Part shown: positions 14,119 to 22,190 of the stretch, piece by piece
How positions within the stretch are numbered: position 1 is the stretch's first letter
Layout of the letters: every line of letters starts with the position of its first letter
IMG/VR virus record: IMGVR_UViG_3300025695_000104
Location: 1 to 22,545 of that record
DNA from: a virus
Direction: 5' to 3' (one strand)
DNA: 22,545 nucleotides
The notes under the pieces: model-generated
What the model was told of the DNA's origin: nothing
Databases searched by the model: none
Seen by the model: the letters and a program-made list of their open reading frames with translations, nothing else
Translations under genes and position numbers: made by a program

Positions 14119-17100
14119 TATCTTTCTAGTTTCTCTAACCTAGCCTCTAACTCAGCTATCTTAGCAATTAATAAATCTATATACTTAACTGACTTAAATC
14201 CCTCATCATCGGTGTTAACAAATTCAGGGTGGTTTTTTTCCAGTTCCTGAGCTATAACACCTGTTCTATATTCTCCCCCATCTTCTTTAAATTCAAACGA
14301 TTTCCAGTTAACACTTATATTGTTACATATTAAATCCTTTATTTTAGTTTTCTTTCTTTCATCTGAGGATAGTATAAAGTTTGTAGCTGTAACGGTTGAT
14401 GTAAATCTTCCAGTTCCGCCTACGTCTAGCTTATAACCTGGAGAAGTAGCCCCAATCCCGACGTTTCCTCCATATGGATTTAATACAATATCTCTACCTA
14501 CTGTAGCTGCGTTATTAACTCCTTGTATATATTGCCTTGAGCCTGCTCCTGAACTTATTGTTAGTTTGCTATCAAAATTAGTTGAAGATTTGACACTTAA
14601 ACCTGCTCTAGATTCAGTGTTCTCAAGGTTTATAGCGTAATTTGTAGATTGCCTAAAAACTGTTAATGTAGCGTCAGGATTAGTATCCCCTATGCCTACG
14701 TTTCCAGAAACATATATAGAATTCTGAAAAGTTTTCGTTCCAGTTATTGTCTGCGTAGTGTTTGTTGTTACATAATTGCTCAAAGAAGAAATACCAACTG
14801 TCGACCCTGTTGTAACGCCCGTAACTCTACCGTAAGCATCTACAGTTATTTGATCAATTTTAGTTCCATCTGATGTAGAGCCGTATGTTCCAGCACCAAT
14901 TCCACCAGTGTTCATATTAAATGTTACTGTTGGGTTTGATTGGTTTACAACAACAGCAGTTGTATTTGTACCGTTTACAAAATTAACTTCTTCACCTGTA
15001 GAAATATTTACTTGTGTACCACTGTTAGCTTGTATGTTGAAGTTTGTAGTATTTGATGGGGTTGCCCAAGTAAACGTCCCGTCTCCATCACTTCTTAAAT
15101 ATTGAGAAGTGCTTCCGTTACCTGAAACAGCTAAAGCATCTGCGTATATTTTATTTGTTAAATCTACTGAACCACCAGGCGCCCCTGTAACAGTAGCTGT
15201 CAATATACTACTTACAGAATCATAGCTAAGCCCTGTTAAATAATAGTTAGTATCAGTATTAACTACAGTTTCCGTAGCAGATGTAATACCTGTTACGTGA
15301 CCATAAGTATCTAATGTTATATCCTGAATGTATGTTCTACCCGAGTTATTCACACTTGATTGTGTTGAAGTATCAGTGTGACTAAATGTAGTTCCTGATA
15401 AAGATATACCACTACCAGCACTGTAAGTTGTATTTGTGTCAGTCCAAGGAACATTTACATACATCTTATTAGAACCGTCAAGCTCTACAGGGTAGTTTTT
15501 ACCGGTCTCTGTATAACCTACCTTAACTAACCCTAAAACAGATGAAGTTGCTACAGAATATGTTGTATTTGCGTCAGATCTCCAAGCAGGGTTACCACTA
15601 CCATCTGTTTTCCAAACCTTATTTGCTTGTCCACTACCTGGTGCAACATACCCTGCAGCCGATGAGGAGTTAGCAATCCAAGTATTGTTATCAGTAAACA
15701 CAGCTCCAGCTGGTACCGGAGTCTTCACGTTGTCAAATGCCCAATTTGAAGATATTGAAGTAGTGGTAGCTCCGTTTACTGGCGTATCATGTATAGGTCT
15801 GAATGTATTAGTATCTGTAGAGGATATTGTTATTACCCCTCCAGCTTCAGATAACGTAATATTACTACCTTTCTTGAATCGTAAGGTTTCAGAAGAGGTA
15901 AGTGTATTATTAGCAGAGCCATCGCCATTAGTATCCACACTCACCGGTCTCCAGGTATTAGTGTTCGTGTCTACATCGTCTCTCCAAGCTGGAACACCAT
16001 TTGCGTCTGTCTTCCATACTTTATTATTATTTCCTGCACCTGCCGCAACGTAACCTGCATTAGCAGCACTATTCGCTACCCACGTGTTTGTGTCAGTATT
16101 TACCCAAGGCACGTTTACAACTGCTTGTCCTGAAGAATTTAATTGAATACCGTAAGTTCTACCTGCAGTTGTTGTAACGGCGTTAGCAGCTACTGATTGG
16201 TCTGTGTTTGAAAATAGTTCAATACCACCTCTAGTAGTTGCAGTAGCTTCAGGCAGAGTGTAGTTCATGTTATCCACTACTAAATCTATAGTACCATCCG
16301 CATCTTGATATGTAGCGGCTATTCGAGTTTCAGTGTTACCACTAAACATAGCGCCTACAATATCTTGCACCTGCTCAGTAGATAATTGAGTGTTCGTGTT
16401 CGGTGGAGTTGCCCAAGTAAATGAACCATCCCCATCTGAACGTAAGTATTGAGAAGTGCTTCCGTTACCAGAAACATTTAGTTGATTCGCATTTATAGCA
16501 TTAGCAATAACATTTTTAGCTATTGGAAAATTTCCAGAATTAGTATTATTGACAGTGTCAAAAGATGTTACTAAACTAACAGCCCAGTTATCATTATAAG
16601 AATCAATATCAGCAGTAAAACCTGTAAAAAAGTCTCTAACACTTACTTGAAGATAAGACCAAGTAGAAGTTGTTTCCCCTATCCAAACACAGTTAGTTGT
16701 GCCATCAGCTCCAAATCTAACATTAAAATCTTTACCAGTGTCATTAGATAAAATTTGAACCGAGCAATTTACCCATTCATTATTATTGGTGGTTTGATAT
16801 AAATATCCTTTTATAAATACAGTGATAGACTCATTTGTAGCGTAATCAAAAATATCAACAACAAACCCAAGCATATCATTTGTTCCATGGGTTGGTAATT
16901 TTATTTTTATTGCGCCAGTTAAACTGTTAGTATCACTATGATAAAATCCTCCTCCAGGATGTGGAATATAACCAAATACTCCACTATCTTCAATTATAAA
17001 TGAGCCATTATTACCTTGATCAATTTTTAATTGAGATTTAACAACTTTAGCTCCAGTTATATCCTGTATAGTGTTTGTTGTTACATAACTACCTGAAGGC

Positions 17101-18605
17101 TGGGCTCCAATATCTCCAGGAGTTAAAGTTCTTGTAGATACCACAGCATTAGCATCAGTAACATGCCCTAACGCGTCTGTTGTAACATTGAAATCTAAAT
17201 CACTAATTACTTTACCTCCACTTAAAGCTCCTGTATCTATGCTTATGTCATCCCCTGCATAACTTGGGTGTACATAATTATTAGCATTAGTAGCTCCTGT
17301 GTACCCCAAATCAGCTAAAGTCATTGCTCTTGTAGATACTACAGCATTAGCGTCTGTTACGTGACCTAAAGTATCAGTCGTAACATTAAAATCTAAATCA
17401 CTAATCACTGTTGCACCGGTTAAAACTCCTGTGTCTACGTTTATGTCATCTCCAGGATGTGTAGGATGCACGTAATTATTGGCATTAGTAGCTCCCGTAT
17501 ACCCTAAATTTGCCAACGTGATTGTTCTTGACGCTAGACCTGTAACGTGACCATTCCCATCAATATTAATTGTTGAAAATACATTTGCACCAGATAAACC
17601 GCTCACTGAAGCTTGTGACGATGTATCTGCATGATTTATTTGCGTCCCGTTAAAAGTAATTTGCGATCCTGCTGAATAAGTCGTATTAGTGTTTGTGTCT
17701 TGCGCTAAATTCCTCCAAGCAGTCCAAGAATTATTGTAAAAAGTTCTATGATAATAATTAGTAGAATTATATTGACTATATAATTGAGTTGTATGTAAGC
17801 CATTACCATAATCATCATTAATAACTTGTAATATACCAGCATTAGCAGTAGGATAATTTGTACCACTAGCCGCGTTTGAATTAGAATTTTGAGTAAAAAA
17901 TCCAGTAGACCTATATGTGTTTAAATCAACACTTGCTGGAAGTGTATTACCGTTAATATATACGTTATCTCCAGTAACTTTAACACCTTTCCCTCCATTT
18001 ACATTGAAAGTTGTCCCAGAAAGAGTTAAACCATTACCCGCTGAATAAGTCGTATCTGTAACTGTTTCAGTTGCGCTAGTGATACCGGTTATATGTCCAT
18101 ATGTATCTAATGTTATATCCTGTATATAAGTACGACCAGAATTGTTCACTGAAGCTTGTGACGAAGTATCTTCATGGTTAACCGTTATTGTCGCATTTCC
18201 TGATTGGTTTGTGGTAAATGAACCTCCACCTGTTAAAGCGCCTCCCGCATTTATGGTTATAGTCGCATTATTAGGGGTTGTATTTGGGGGGGTTGCCCAA
18301 GTGAATGTTCCATCCCCGTCACTTCTTAAATATTGAGAAGTAGTTCCATTTCCGGTAACGTTTAGTTCAGCTGCACCAACTGAGTTATCAGTTATGGTGG
18401 CAGCATTTACTGTATTTAAAGTAGCTAGAGATCCTAAACCTAGTGAAGCTCTACCAGTGGTAGCGTTTAAACCAGTTGCTCCACCATCCCATTTATTCCT
18501 GTCAGCGTAGGCTGTGTTCCATTGTGTTGAGTTTCCGCCTGTTGCTGATATAGTACCTGTTACATCAAGATCTGCTTGTATCTCTGTATTTGATTTTAAC
18601 TTCAT
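14118..18605 (-). CDS. Tail fibre with pyocin-knob-like domain and C-terminal S74 intramolecular chaperone
   Basis: This 1495-aa protein is probably a trimeric receptor-binding fibre. The N-terminal 220 residues are Gly/Thr/Asn-rich repeats. Residues about 226-302 (VDLNTYRSTGFF to WTAWRNLA) match the pyocin-knob pattern. Two 66-residue tandem repeats follow. A distinct unrepeated beta domain lies at about 516-686 (GAIKIKLPTHGTNDMLG to DSYNDNWAVSL). Next come more repeats with YLRSDGDGTFTW (three copies overall) and NNKVWKTDANGVPAWR (related copies). The C-terminus (from about 1412, SSDERKKTKIKDL to IAELEARLEKLER) is a Peptidase_S74 domain, which assists trimerisation and then cuts itself off at the conserved Ser-Asp, followed by a coiled coil. 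The GNVGIG and YKLDVGG blocks just before it are typical partners. Confidence 0.9.
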   Translation of the reverse strand: MKLKSNTEIQADLDVTGTISATGGNSTQWNTAYADRNKWDGGATGLNATTGRASLGLGSLATLNTVNAATITDNSVGAAELNVTGNGTTSQYLRSDGDGTFTWATPPNTTPNNATITINAGGALTGGGSFTTNQSGNATITVNHEDTSSQASVNNSGRTYIQDITLDTYGHITGITSATETVTDTTYSAGNGLTLSGTTFNVNGGKGVKVTGDNVYINGNTLPASVDLNTYRSTGFFTQNSNSNAASGTNYPTANAGILQVINDDYGNGLHTTQLYSQYNSTNYYHRTFYNNSWTAWRNLAQDTNTNTTYSAGSQITFNGTQINHADTSSQASVSGLSGANVFSTINIDGNGHVTGLASRTITLANLGYTGATNANNYVHPTHPGDDINVDTGVLTGATVISDLDFNVTTDTLGHVTDANAVVSTRAMTLADLGYTGATNANNYVHPSYAGDDISIDTGALSGGKVISDLDFNVTTDALGHVTDANAVVSTRTLTPGDIGAQPSGSYVTTNTIQDITGAKVVKSQLKIDQGNNGSFIIEDSGVFGYIPHPGGGFYHSDTNSLTGAIKIKLPTHGTNDMLGFVVDIFDYATNESITVFIKGYLYQTTNNNEWVNCSVQILSNDTGKDFNVRFGADGTTNCVWIGETTSTWSYLQVSVRDFFTGFTADIDSYNDNWAVSLVTSFDTVNNTNSGNFPIAKNVIANAINANQLNVSGNGSTSQYLRSDGDGSFTWATPPNTNTQLSTEQVQDIVGAMFSGNTETRIAATYQDADGTIDLVVDNMNYTLPEATATTRGGIELFSNTDQSVAANAVTTTAGRTYGIQLNSSGQAVVNVPWVNTDTNTWVANSAANAGYVAAGAGNNNKVWKTDANGVPAWRDDVDTNTNTWRPVSVDTNGDGSANNTLTSSETLRFKKGSNITLSEAGGVITISSTDTNTFRPIHDTPVNGATTTSISSNWAFDNVKTPVPAGAVFTDNNTWIANSSSAAGYVAPGSGQANKVWKTDGSGNPAWRSDANTTYSVATSSVLGLVKVGYTETGKNYPVELDGSNKMYVNVPWTDTNTTYSAGSGISLSGTTFSHTDTSTQSSVNNSGRTYIQDITLDTYGHVTGITSATETVVNTDTNYYLTGLSYDSVSSILTATVTGAPGGSVDLTNKIYADALAVSGNGSTSQYLRSDGDGTFTWATPSNTTNFNIQANSGTQVNISTGEEVNFVNGTNTTAVVVNQSNPTVTFNMNTGGIGAGTYGSTSDGTKIDQITVDAYGRVTGVTTGSTVGISSLSNYVTTNTTQTITGTKTFQNSIYVSGNVGIGDTNPDATLTVFRQSTNYAINLENTESRAGLSVKSSTNFDSKLTISSGAGSRQYIQGVNNAATVGRDIVLNPYGGNVGIGATSPGYKLDVGGTGRFTSTVTATNFILSSDERKKTKIKDLICNNISVNWKSFEFKEDGGEYRTGVIAQELEKNHPEFVNTDDEGFKSVKYIDLLIAKIAELEARLEKLER
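17112..17507 (-). repeat. Tandem 198-bp repeat inside the tail fibre gene
   Basis: Two adjacent units, 17310-17507 and 17112-17309, each encode 66 residues that start LGYTGATNANNYVHP and include VISDLDFNVTTD and LGHVTDANAVVSTR. The units differ mostly at synonymous sites plus a few residues (THPGDDINVDTGVLTGAT against SYAGDDISIDTGALSGGK). The duplication is therefore not brand new but is kept in register. Confidence 0.85.
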
Positions 18606-18613
18606 TTATTATC

Positions 18614-19990
18614 CTATTTTTGTACTAATACTCTAACTGAATTTGTCGGGGTAGATGCAAATGTAATTGTAGCTTGCGTTGCTGATAATCTTTCTACGTC
18701 TGCGTAAACCGTTTCGTAAGTAGCAACATCGTATAGTTGAATTACAACATCCCTAGTATTCAACCCATGATTAATAGTAGCTGTGTCGGCTATTGTTGTA
18801 GCGTAAGAAGTAGTTGGAGTACTATATGTGTTAGATATTGTTACAGTATCATTAGCTGCGTTCGTTGTTATAGATATATTAGAGCCTGCTGATAGCGTTA
18901 AAGTATCGTTATTAGTGTCTGCAGATATGGTACTTTGTCCTGGTACAGCCACATTCTTAAATATGTTTTGAGAAGAACCTCTATCTGTATTCGTTACCGT
19001 AGCTGTGCCTCCTGCATAAGCTACACCTATTCCGGTTCCAGCATCTACATTACCAATACCTATTTGTGAAGCACTTGCTAAATCGATATTATTTTGAACT
19101 GCTGTCCAATCAGTTAAAGCAGTAGGCGAGTCAATCTCCGCTATTAATACATCACCAACTCTTACTTGCTCTGTAAAGAATAATCCATCTGCGGTGACTG
19201 TGTATGTCCAACCTTTTTTAATTCCAGCTATAGGTGTAGAATCTAAGTTAGGGGTATTTGTTGCAGCATCGTAACTTCCTTGATAAACTAAACCACCGAC
19301 TACTGCTCCGTCAACATAAGCTTTAACAGCAGCCGAAGTTGGTAGAGTTGTGTCGTTGTCGTTGTTTTCAATTCCCTCTGCGGCCGTTGCAATAGCTGAT
19401 GCATTGAAATTAGCTACATCTAAAACGTTGTTAGCAACTGTTGTTGATATTGAAGTTGTTCCAGATCCAGTTACTTCACCTGTTAGCGCTATAGTTTGAG
19501 CAGAACTAACTGCGTCTATTGTTATTTTTTTAGAGCCATCATCGGTAAGCGTTATATTTGTACCAGCAACAAGCGTAACAGTTTCTACTACAGCGTTAGA
19601 TCCAACTAACACTATAGCTGCATCATTTCCAACCTGTAAACTATCTAAATCATAAGTGACGCCGGCTATATCACTTAGAGGTGCCCAAGTGTTGTCTCCT
19701 CTTAGATACTTTGTTAAATCAGGTGTTCCAGTAGCTGATAGTTCAGCTGTTATAACTGGTTTAGCTGCTGAACCTGTTGATGATAAACTTACAAAAGTAC
19801 CGCTACCAAAGCTATACTCTTTTAAAGATACCCAAGTATCTGTAGGGTTTGCATAATATTTAGCTACACTATCACCTGTATCAAAGTATATCTGCCCAGG
19901 ATTTGTATTAGCGGATCCTGTATTATGAAGCCTTACATTCCATATTTCGTTATTTTTAAGATTTAGGTTGTTTAAAAAAGGTATTGCCAT
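18614..19990 (-). CDS. Tail fibre / baseplate-type structural protein
   Basis: This 458-aa beta-rich protein lies upstream of the large fibre gene with an 8-nt gap. The N-terminus (MAIPFLNNLNLKNNEIWNVR, then GQIYFDTGDSVAKYY) looks like a virion-attachment module. The middle part is Thr/Ser/Ala-rich beta repeats. Residues about 215-310 (PTSAAVKAYVDGAV, then LVYQGSYDA, KKGWTYTVTADG, VRVGDVLIAE, DWTAVQNNID) form a module I know from many Bacteroidota phage tail proteins. The last 60 residues (INHGLNTRDVVIQLYD to ATITFASTPTNSVRVLV) resemble the C-terminus of the 239-aa protein next door. It could be a short tail fibre, a connector to the main fibre, or a head fibre. No enzyme motif is present. 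Confidence 0.75.
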   Translation of the reverse strand: MAIPFLNNLNLKNNEIWNVRLHNTGSANTNPGQIYFDTGDSVAKYYANPTDTWVSLKEYSFGSGTFVSLSSTGSAAKPVITAELSATGTPDLTKYLRGDNTWAPLSDIAGVTYDLDSLQVGNDAAIVLVGSNAVVETVTLVAGTNITLTDDGSKKITIDAVSSAQTIALTGEVTGSGTTSISTTVANNVLDVANFNASAIATAAEGIENNDNDTTLPTSAAVKAYVDGAVVGGLVYQGSYDAATNTPNLDSTPIAGIKKGWTYTVTADGLFFTEQVRVGDVLIAEIDSPTALTDWTAVQNNIDLASASQIGIGNVDAGTGIGVAYAGGTATVTNTDRGSSQNIFKNVAVPGQSTISADTNNDTLTLSAGSNISITTNAANDTVTISNTYSTPTTSYATTIADTATINHGLNTRDVVIQLYDVATYETVYADVERLSATQATITFASTPTNSVRVLVQK

Positions 19991-19994
19991 GCTT

Positions 19995-20714
19995 TTAGTT
20001 TATATATGCCTTACCCGACTCTGCAGAGGCAAATGTTATTGTTAAGTTGTTTTCGTCTATATACATAATATCTCCATAACCTTTCTGCCCAGTAGACAGC
20101 ACCATTGTAGCTGATGGAAACTTATTTAGATTGTGTTGCACGTTCCAGGTCGAAGAAGCAGTAGCCTGATCATGCACATATGTTTTATCCGTATCATTGT
20201 TAGGTATTGTAAACTCACTAAATATATAAGTGGCCCCAATGGCCATTACCCCATTAGCTTCTTGATTAGTGACGTTTACTATAAAAAAGTTAGACTCTGT
20301 AGGGTGTTCTGTAATACTATCAACTAGGTATATACCAAATTTATTTATATCATTTAGCTCAGCTAAAATTATGCTCTTACCTACGAATAATGGTATATAT
20401 TTATCTATATTTTTAAACCCTATCAATGTTTTACTAAGCATAAAAGAAGTAACATCAGAAAATGGCTTCCCTACACCTCCTCCTGCTTCAAAACTTATAG
20501 TACCCGCATCTCTACCTTCTGATATATCTGTCTGGAAAAAATATAACACTTGGTCAGCAACACCTAAACTGTTGGTTTTATTAAACATACCAACTACATC
20601 CGCTAAAGAATAGTTTTTTGTTCTTAAATTAGCGCCCGGAGCAACATCAGTTCCTATCGTTTTATCTCCTAATTCGGGTTTAGCGTCTACACCATAAGTG
20701 CTTATTCTTGCCAT
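19995..20714 (-). CDS. Tail protein with fibre-tip-like C-terminal module
   Basis: This 239-aa protein begins MARISTYGVDAKPELGDKTI and continues with LRTKNYSLADVVGMFN, an N-terminal block I associate from memory with tail genes of flavobacterial phages. The centre is a mixed alpha/beta domain. The last 55 residues (TWNVQHNLNKFPSATMVLS to YIDENNLTITFASAESGKAY) form a small beta module also seen at the end of the 458-aa protein, with shared HxLN and ITFAS. It is followed at 4 nt by the 458-aa gene and preceded at 6 nt by the 82-aa gene, so all are in one operon. A baseplate or fibre-attachment role is inference. Confidence 0.7.
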   Translation of the reverse strand: MARISTYGVDAKPELGDKTIGTDVAPGANLRTKNYSLADVVGMFNKTNSLGVADQVLYFFQTDISEGRDAGTISFEAGGGVGKPFSDVTSFMLSKTLIGFKNIDKYIPLFVGKSIILAELNDINKFGIYLVDSITEHPTESNFFIVNVTNQEANGVMAIGATYIFSEFTIPNNDTDKTYVHDQATASSTWNVQHNLNKFPSATMVLSTGQKGYGDIMYIDENNLTITFASAESGKAYIN

Positions 20715-20720
20715 GCTATA

Positions 20721-20969
20721 TTATGTGTTTGTTGAATATCTATTTCCGCTTTCCTTTCTAGTACCTTGCCCCTCATTACCTCGATTCGATTTCACAGAAA
20801 CAAATCTTTGACGCTTATGATCATAGTCCTGACCTTTAGCCTCGTGAGGATTTTCTCTTCGCTTACGCTGTGCATGTGCTTTTTTAGCCTTCCTAGCAGG
20901 GGACATTGCATAAGCCTTATCTCTAGCAGCCTTAGCTCTTCTAGCGGATGGTGAAAGTTTTTGTCTCAT
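20721..20969 (-). CDS. Small arginine/lysine-rich protein, first gene of the late block
   Basis: This 82-aa protein has about one third R+K and few hydrophobics. It begins MRQKLSPSARRAKAARDKAY, continues AMSPARKAKKAHAQRKRREN, and ends in a glycine/asparagine tail (QDYDHKRQRFVSVKSNRGNE). The start contains two SP-x-A/R motifs. From memory, relatives with the DYDH and SVKSNRG blocks occur in other marine phage structural regions without known function. It is likely a nucleic-acid-binding or virion-internal protein, or an early-translated late regulator. It opens the minus-strand block right beside the divergent control region, so it should be the first product of the late transcript. Confidence 0.65.
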   Translation of the reverse strand: MRQKLSPSARRAKAARDKAYAMSPARKAKKAHAQRKRRENPHEAKGQDYDHKRQRFVSVKSNRGNEGQGTRKESGNRYSTNT

Positions 20970-21358
20970 ACATTGTATGATTACGTCTTTTTATTATGTT
21001 TTAAAAATGCGACATTAGCCTGCTACTATTATATATAATACCCTATCGTCGCACTGTATAACAGAAAAAAAATAGTAAAAAATTTTTTGTTAATTATATA
21101 GAGGTTTTGTGTTACGCTACGCTATACATTTTTTTTTAAGTATTTGGGAAATGCTTTTATTTTTACCAGTCCCCGTGTTGTTTTTACGTTTTATTCAGGG
21201 TTTTCCACGTTTTGCTGTGAATATATCAGGAACTAATCAAACTATTTTTATATTTTTAGATATATATTTTTGACTTTTTAGGCAAATTTAATACGTGGTT
21301 ATTTAGATAATATAAGTGTAATAAAAATAAATAAATAATAACTTAAAAAATAAAAATT
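20970..21358. promoter_or_regulatory. Divergent non-coding control region between late and early blocks
   Basis: No ORF is supported in these 389 bp. Visible structure: ACGTAAT on the minus strand (20986-20980) near the first late start; an inverted repeat TGCGAC (21008-21013) / GTCGCA (21048-21053) that encloses a 14-bp palindrome TATTATATATAATA (21027-21040); an A6T6 tract (21077-21088); the duplicated pentamer in TTACGCTACGCTA (21112-21124); two ACGTTTT copies 21 bp apart (21186, 21207); a lone TATTTTTG (21265-21272) fitting the Bacteroidota -7 box, but with no TTG at the expected distance; and the first early element (21283-21321). The region must hold promoters in both directions. An origin is possible but not shown. 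Confidence 0.6.
21283..21321 (+). promoter_or_regulatory. Early repeat element, copy 1 (candidate phage-specific promoter)
   Basis: CAAATTT, then AATACG, then exactly 9 nt, then AGATAATATAAGTGTAA. It ends 37 nt before the ATG of the 36-aa gene. The same blocks with the same spacing occur at 21471 and 22167. The A/T-rich stretch after it (AAATAAATAATAAC) is also shared. Confidence 0.6.
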
Positions 21359-21469
21359 ATGATACCTTACGAGTATAAACTAGAATTAGCTATGGCTAAT
21401 ACGGATATGGATCTATGTGATCTGATTGAATTAGATCCAAATGAACTGGATGAATTGATAGGATTTTAA
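21359..21469 (+). CDS. Tiny acidic protein, first early gene
   Basis: This 36-aa ORF reads MIPYEYKLELAMANTDMDLC, then DLIELDPNELDELIGF. It has about ten D/E and a single K, with leucines spaced for an amphipathic helix in the second half. It follows the first copy of the early element and uses the same AAAAATTATG start context as the 107-aa gene, which is the main support that it is real. Short acidic phage peptides often bind a host protein or mimic DNA, but nothing here shows which. Not a recognised family. Confidence 0.55.
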   Translation: MIPYEYKLELAMANTDMDLCDLIELDPNELDELIGF

Positions 21470-21470
21470 A

Positions 21471-21509
21471 CAAACTGAATACGAAGTATAAAAGATAATA
21501 TAAGTGTAA
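21471..21509 (+). promoter_or_regulatory. Early repeat element, copy 2
   Basis: CAAACTG, AATACG, 9 nt, then AGATAATATAAGTGTAA. It starts one base after the stop of the 36-aa gene and ends 29 nt before the ATG of the 107-aa gene. The last 17 bases are identical to copy 1. Confidence 0.6.
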
Positions 21510-21538
21510 ATAAATAATAACAATTAAATATAAAAATT

Positions 21539-21862
21539 ATGACAAATCAAGAATTAATTACTCAAGCAATTGCAAACATGACTAATGAAGAGAAAGCTAA
21601 AATCTTTCCACCAATCGAAAGAAAAAACTTTGTAGTGAGAAAAAGTTGGCTAGGACGAAATCAAATCATCACCTTTGTAAACAACAAAAATCAAAAAGTA
21701 ACTTACAATCACGATGTAATACTTGAAGCAATGTTACCTAAACTAAGTATAATGCCATGTTGGATCAAAAGAGGTTACTGGTCACAATCAACTAACTTAC
21801 CTTCTACCGTTAGACATCTAGCTGAGTTTGAAGAACTAGAAGAGGTTGCTACTGAAAAGTAG
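21539..21862 (+). CDS. Early protein of unknown function
   Basis: This 107-aa protein begins MTNQELITQAIANMTNEEKA, a likely helical start. A basic beta-rich core follows (FVVRKSWLGRNQIITFVNNK, then NQKVTYNHDVILEAMLP), then MPCWIKRGYWSQSTNLPSTV and an acidic tail (EFEELEEVATEK). The central strand pattern with aromatic and basic residues could be a small nucleic-acid-binding fold, but I see no diagnostic motif and do not recognise the family. It is expressed from the second early element and has the AAAAATTATG leader typical of Bacteroidota. It is the largest gene of the early set visible here, and a short GC-rich hairpin follows its stop. Confidence 0.8.
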   Translation: MTNQELITQAIANMTNEEKAKIFPPIERKNFVVRKSWLGRNQIITFVNNKNQKVTYNHDVILEAMLPKLSIMPCWIKRGYWSQSTNLPSTVRHLAEFEELEEVATEK

Positions 21863-21866
21863 TAGC

Positions 21867-21884
21867 TTCTCCCTCGGGGGAAAA
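21867..21884 (+). other. Short GC-rich hairpin after the 107-aa gene
   Basis: TTCTCCC-TCGG-GGGAAAA folds into a stem with three G-C pairs, flanking A-T pairs and one C/A mismatch. It is a GC island in very AT-rich sequence, 5 nt after the stop. There is no U-tract, so a standard intrinsic terminator is unlikely. mRNA 3'-end protection is an alternative. Confidence 0.35.
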
Positions 21885-21922
21885 CAGATAAGATCATATA
21901 AATAAAATTAAACCTATAAATT

Positions 21923-22018
21923 ATGAAAAAATTGATAAAAGTAATAGTATACATAACAGTATTGACGCTTGGTATTATCGTAATATATGATGCGATAGTA
22001 AACGGATCTAACCTTTAA
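21923..22018 (+). CDS. Single-span membrane micropeptide
   Basis: This 31-aa ORF starts MKKLIKVIVYITVLTLGIIV and ends IYDAIVNGSNL. One hydrophobic segment (about residues 5-23) follows a positively charged start, fitting a single inner-membrane helix with the N-terminus inside. The start context is TATAAATTATG, like its neighbours, and the next gene follows 10 nt after its stop. It has no full early element upstream, only a loosely similar AGATAAG..ATATAA, so it may be read through from the 107-aa gene. It could be a membrane-acting early protein, such as one for superinfection exclusion, or a small holin-like peptide. Position among early genes makes lysis less likely. Confidence 0.55.
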   Translation: MKKLIKVIVYITVLTLGIIVIYDAIVNGSNL

Positions 22019-22028
22019 AACAAATAAT

Positions 22029-22190
22029 ATGGATTTTTACGATAAAGAAATAGAAACATTATACAATACGCTTAGATCAATGATCAGCCCAGAATCTGAT
22101 AGTATTTTGTACGATCTTGCTCAAAAAGCAGATGACTTAAAGTTTGAAAATACAAATCTAAAATTACAAACTAAGTACGAGTGTAAATAG
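22029..22190 (+). CDS. Small helical early protein
   Basis: This 53-aa ORF begins MDFYDKEIETLYNTLRSMIS and ends NTNLKLQTKYECK. It looks helical and acidic in the first two thirds, with a short coiled-coil-like second helix. It follows the membrane micropeptide by 10 nt with the start context AAATAATATGG. Its last codons lie inside the third early element (22167-22205), so coding and regulatory sequence overlap there. No family is recognised. Confidence 0.6.
   Translation: MDFYDKEIETLYNTLRSMISPESDSILYDLAQKADDLKFENTNLKLQTKYECK

Noticed and set aside
17112-17507. Tandem repeats as a CRISPR-like array
   Set aside because: The repeats are in frame, 198 bp long, translated as fibre modules, and have no spacer structure.
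21200-21210. TTTTCCACG as a DnaA box / replication origin
   Set aside because: It differs from TTATNCACA at two positions, stands alone, and no cluster of boxes or replication gene is nearby.
21265-21272. TATTTTTG as a standard Bacteroidota sigma-A promoter for the early block
   Set aside because: The -7 box fits TAnnTTTG, but no TTG lies about 20 bp upstream, and such octamers are expected by chance in this A/T-rich gap.
21867-21884. Hairpin after the 107-aa gene as an intrinsic terminator
   Set aside because: The stem is short with a mismatch and no U-tract follows. The next ORF has no full promoter-like element, so read-through is more likely.
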